Both the position numbers and the translations under genes were made by a program. A stretch of 64,000 bases of DNA. Source: a bacterium 0.1xD8-71. GTDB lineage: Bacteria > Bacillota > Clostridia > Lachnospirales > Lachnospiraceae. Shown piece by piece: positions 62,363 through 64,000 of the stretch. The stretch lies in the NCBI GenBank assembly GCA_003612405.1, contig RAYR01000019.1, positions 1 through 64,000 of the forward strand, in the 5' to 3' direction. Under the pieces are notes generated by a model that saw only the letters and a list, made by a program, of their open reading frames with translations, did not search any database and was not told the DNA's origin. Numbering within the stretch: the first letter of the stretch is position 1; each line of letters starts with the position of its first letter.

Positions 62363-63457
62363 TTAGATACCGTAGTTATCTACATCTTCCTGTGTGATGG
62401 TTGTAGCATCAAAGCCCTTCTCATCCATGATAACTGTCTTCTCAGCGATTGTGCCACCGGACTCAAGAGTCTTGATGATCTCGTCGATGTAAGAAGACTG
62501 GAAAGGATTACACTGTCCATCATAGTTCCAGTTGCCTGCAAGCAGCTCTTCAAGTGCCCACTTGTTGCAGTCAAAGCCCATTACGATAACGTCTTTGCCT
62601 ACGCCGTGAGAGATGTTAGCTTTGTCAAGTGCTGCTACAGCACCCTTAGCCATATCGTCGTTCTCAGCATAGATTACGTTGAAGGACTCACCGGAGTCGA
62701 TAACGGACTGAACGATCTGCTGTGCTTTCTCTGCGTTCCACTCAGCTGTCTGCTGTGTAACAAGATTCCAACCATCGGATGCAACTGCTGCGTCAAGCGC
62801 GCCAGAACGTCCAACCTGTGCTGCGGAACCCATAACACCCTGAAGGTGAATGATGTTGTACTCGCTAAGACCCTGATCTTTCAACCAGTTAACAGCGGTC
62901 TCACCCTCTTTGTCCATATCAGATACGATAGAAGCTACATAAAGGCTCTCATCTGCATCGATTGTACGGTCGAACAGGATTACATCGATACCAGCATCCT
63001 TTGCATCCTGTAATACGGAATCCCAACCAGATACATCAGCTGCGGAGAGAAGCAGATAGTCAACGCCATCCTGGATGAACTTCTGAGCTGCTGCAACCTG
63101 CTCGTCGTTCTTAAGGCTGTATGCGAAAGAAGCGTCATAACCATTCTCTTCTGTGAAAGCTTCCTTTAAGTCGTTAACGTTAGCTGTACGATAACCAGAC
63201 TCGTTAGGATCGTTGTTGATGATACCAACTTTGATCAGTTCGCCAGATGCCTCTGCTGCGGGTTCTTCTGCTGCGGGCTCCTCTGCTGCGGGCTCTTCTG
63301 CTGCGGGTTCCTCAGCGGCAGGCTCTTCTGCTGCGGGCTCCTCTGCTGCGGGCTCTGTTGTTGCGGGTGCTGCCGGAGCTTCGTTTCCGCCACCACATCC
63401 TACAAGACTTGCCATAACCATGGCACCTGCAAGTAATACTGCTAATTTCTTCTTCAT
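62363..63457 (-). CDS. ytfQ: Periplasmic-type sugar-binding lipoprotein (YtfQ-like)
   Basis: 364 residues. The lipoprotein signal MKKKLAVLLAGAMVMASLVGC is followed by seven EPAAE repeats (about 34-70), then a type I binding fold (LIKVGIINNDPNESGYRTANVNDLKEAF, DVILFDRTIDADESLYVASIVSDM, VIYAENDDMAKGAVAALD). Similar to YtfQ, which binds furanose sugars; here the ligand is probably arabinofuranose or arabinose from context. GGGAGG before the ATG. First gene of the arabinose block. Confidence 0.93.
   Translation of the reverse strand: MKKKLAVLLAGAMVMASLVGCGGGNEAPAAPATTEPAAEEPAAEEPAAEEPAAEEPAAEEPAAEEPAAEASGELIKVGIINNDPNESGYRTANVNDLKEAFTEENGYDASFAYSLKNDEQVAAAQKFIQDGVDYLLLSAADVSGWDSVLQDAKDAGIDVILFDRTIDADESLYVASIVSDMDKEGETAVNWLKDQGLSEYNIIHLQGVMGSAAQVGRSGALDAAVASDGWNLVTQQTAEWNAEKAQQIVQSVIDSGESFNVIYAENDDMAKGAVAALDKANISHGVGKDVIVMGFDCNKWALEELLAGNWNYDGQCNPFQSSYIDEIIKTLESGGTIAEKTVIMDEKGFDATTITQEDVDNYGI
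63246..63362. repeat. 15-bp coding repeat tract in the binding-protein linker
   Basis: Seven 15-base units encoding EPAAE. Closely similar units (GCTGCGGGCTCTTCT form on the plus strand) occur in the other binding-protein gene at about 33,090-33,205, so the two tracts are related in DNA as well as protein. Confidence 0.8.
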
Positions 63458-63548
63458 GACTTAAATTCCTCCCTTTCATTTTCATTCTTGAAGAATTGAA
63501 ATATGTTTCTGGAACCGGAAATCATTCTGACTCCTTGTTCCTGAAACC

Positions 63549-63577
63549 ACTTTAACAGAACAAATCCCCTTGTTCAA
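63549..63577 (-). promoter_or_regulatory. Promoter of the arabinose importer operon
   Basis: Minus-strand -35 TTGAAC (63572-63577), 17-base spacer, -10 TAAAGT (63549-63554), about 90 bases before the binding-protein start. Confidence 0.7.
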
Positions 63578-63614
63578 CACTAAAAAACCGCATTTTTTGA
63601 TTTTGGTGGAGTTC

Positions 63615-63660
63615 AACAATACAAATTTGTACTATATCAATATTTTGCAATACAAATTTT
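63615..63660. promoter_or_regulatory. Candidate AraR-type operator region
   Basis: A perfect palindrome TACAAATTTGTA (63620-63631) plus a second ATACAAATTTT half-site about 30 bases away (63650-63660). The ATTTGTAC half-site resembles the AraR operator of Bacillus. The region lies between the divergent importer and regulator promoters, as expected for shared control. Confidence 0.6.
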
Positions 63661-63700
63661 AAAAATCATGGTGTTTTTTTATGATTTTGTAGAAATTTTA

Positions 63701-63729
63701 TTGATTTTTACCATAAAATAGGTTATACT
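63701..63729 (+). promoter_or_regulatory. Promoter of the GntR-type regulator
   Basis: -35 TTGATT (63701-63706), 17-base spacer, -10 TATACT (63724-63729). The leader to the ATG at 63864 is about 128 bases and AT-rich, with no riboswitch that I recognise. Confidence 0.65.
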
Positions 63730-63863
63730 AACCCCTCATGATACACTGTGAAAGTTGTCACATCCTGGCAGAAGATTATAATTTTTTCCGATTACATATT
63801 TTTTTATGAATAAATATTGTATATTTTATGAACAAATTGTGAACGCAAAGAGGATTTTCTATC

Positions 63864-64000
63864 ATGAACAAGTACGAAACTCTTACGAAACTGCTTACAG
63901 AGCAGATTACAAAAAATCTACAGCAGGGAGTAACGGCTCTTCCCACCGAAGCGGAACTGTGCACACAATATCAGGTCAGCCGGCAGACCGTCAGAGCAGC
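63864..64000 (+). CDS. GntR-family regulator, probable AraR-like repressor (partial, cut by window end)
   Basis: The first 45 residues read MNKYETLTKLLTEQITKNLQ, then PTEAELCTQYQVSRQTVRAA, the start of a GntR-type winged helix with the PTExELxxxYxVSRxTVR signature. AraR joins such an HTH to a LacI-like sugar domain; that part lies outside the window. AGAGGA precedes the ATG. Its divergent position from the arabinose importer and the palindrome between them support the role. Confidence 0.8.
   Translation, partial: MNKYETLTKLLTEQITKNLQQGVTALPTEAELCTQYQVSRQTVRA

Overview
The window is a chromosomal segment of a gut-type Gram-positive anaerobe, most likely a Lachnospiraceae (Clostridium cluster XIVa) member. 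The reasons are a large Firmicute-type SRP RNA with an Alu domain, lipoprotein-anchored sugar-binding proteins with Glu/Pro/Ala linkers, CdaR beside a MsmX/UgpC-type ATPase, DUF624 and LysM/CvpA-like envelope genes, a split transketolase, and strong AGGAGG ribosome binding sites at moderate GC. No species is claimed. Nearly all genes are on the minus strand; plus-strand items are a tRNA-Ser, the SRP RNA, a radical SAM gene, a MATE exporter, one tiny toxin and the start of a GntR-type regulator.

Layout. 0-4 kb: an envelope operon (LysM protein, beta-propeller-like protein, CvpA-like protein) and a membrane lipoprotein. 4-11 kb: a housekeeping operon pfkA-dnaX-ybaB-recR-galM from one clear promoter, preceded by a soluble CZB chemoreceptor, tadA and tRNA-Ser(CGA). 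11-22 kb: an accessory zone with a truncated EF-Tu-like ORF, a 2,403-residue surface protein, remnants of a ROK regulator, a winged-helix protein and an AraC regulator, a flavodoxin-like protein and the SRP RNA. 22-30 kb: radical SAM protein, DUF6128-like protein, cdaR, the shared sugar ABC ATPase, and csoR-copA with an operator between -35 and -10. 30-38 kb: a sugar ABC transporter (binding protein and two permeases, its ATPase probably being the orphan one at 25.4 kb), DUF624 protein, diguanylate cyclase, HD-GYP protein, acetyltransferase and D-lactate dehydrogenase. 38-50 kb: metG group, map, an M56 peptidase/BlaI pair, a MATE exporter, a zinc-ribbon membrane protein and two small type I toxin-antitoxin-like loci. 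50-64 kb: an L-arabinose regulon: binding protein, ATPase, two permeases, a chemoreceptor, araA, FGGY kinase, araD, both transketolase halves and rpe, running away from a divergent AraR-like regulator.

How it fits together. The 50-64 kb block forms a full route: a furanose-type ABC importer brings in the sugar, isomerase, kinase and epimerase convert arabinose to xylulose-5-phosphate, and transketolase and Rpe feed the pentose phosphate pathway. A chemoreceptor sits inside this block between two terminator hairpins. The strongest new-looking signals are a nested copper-chaperone start with its own Shine-Dalgarno site inside copA, two holin-like mini-toxin loci with convergent antisense promoters, and candidate operators in the ara and cso promoter regions.
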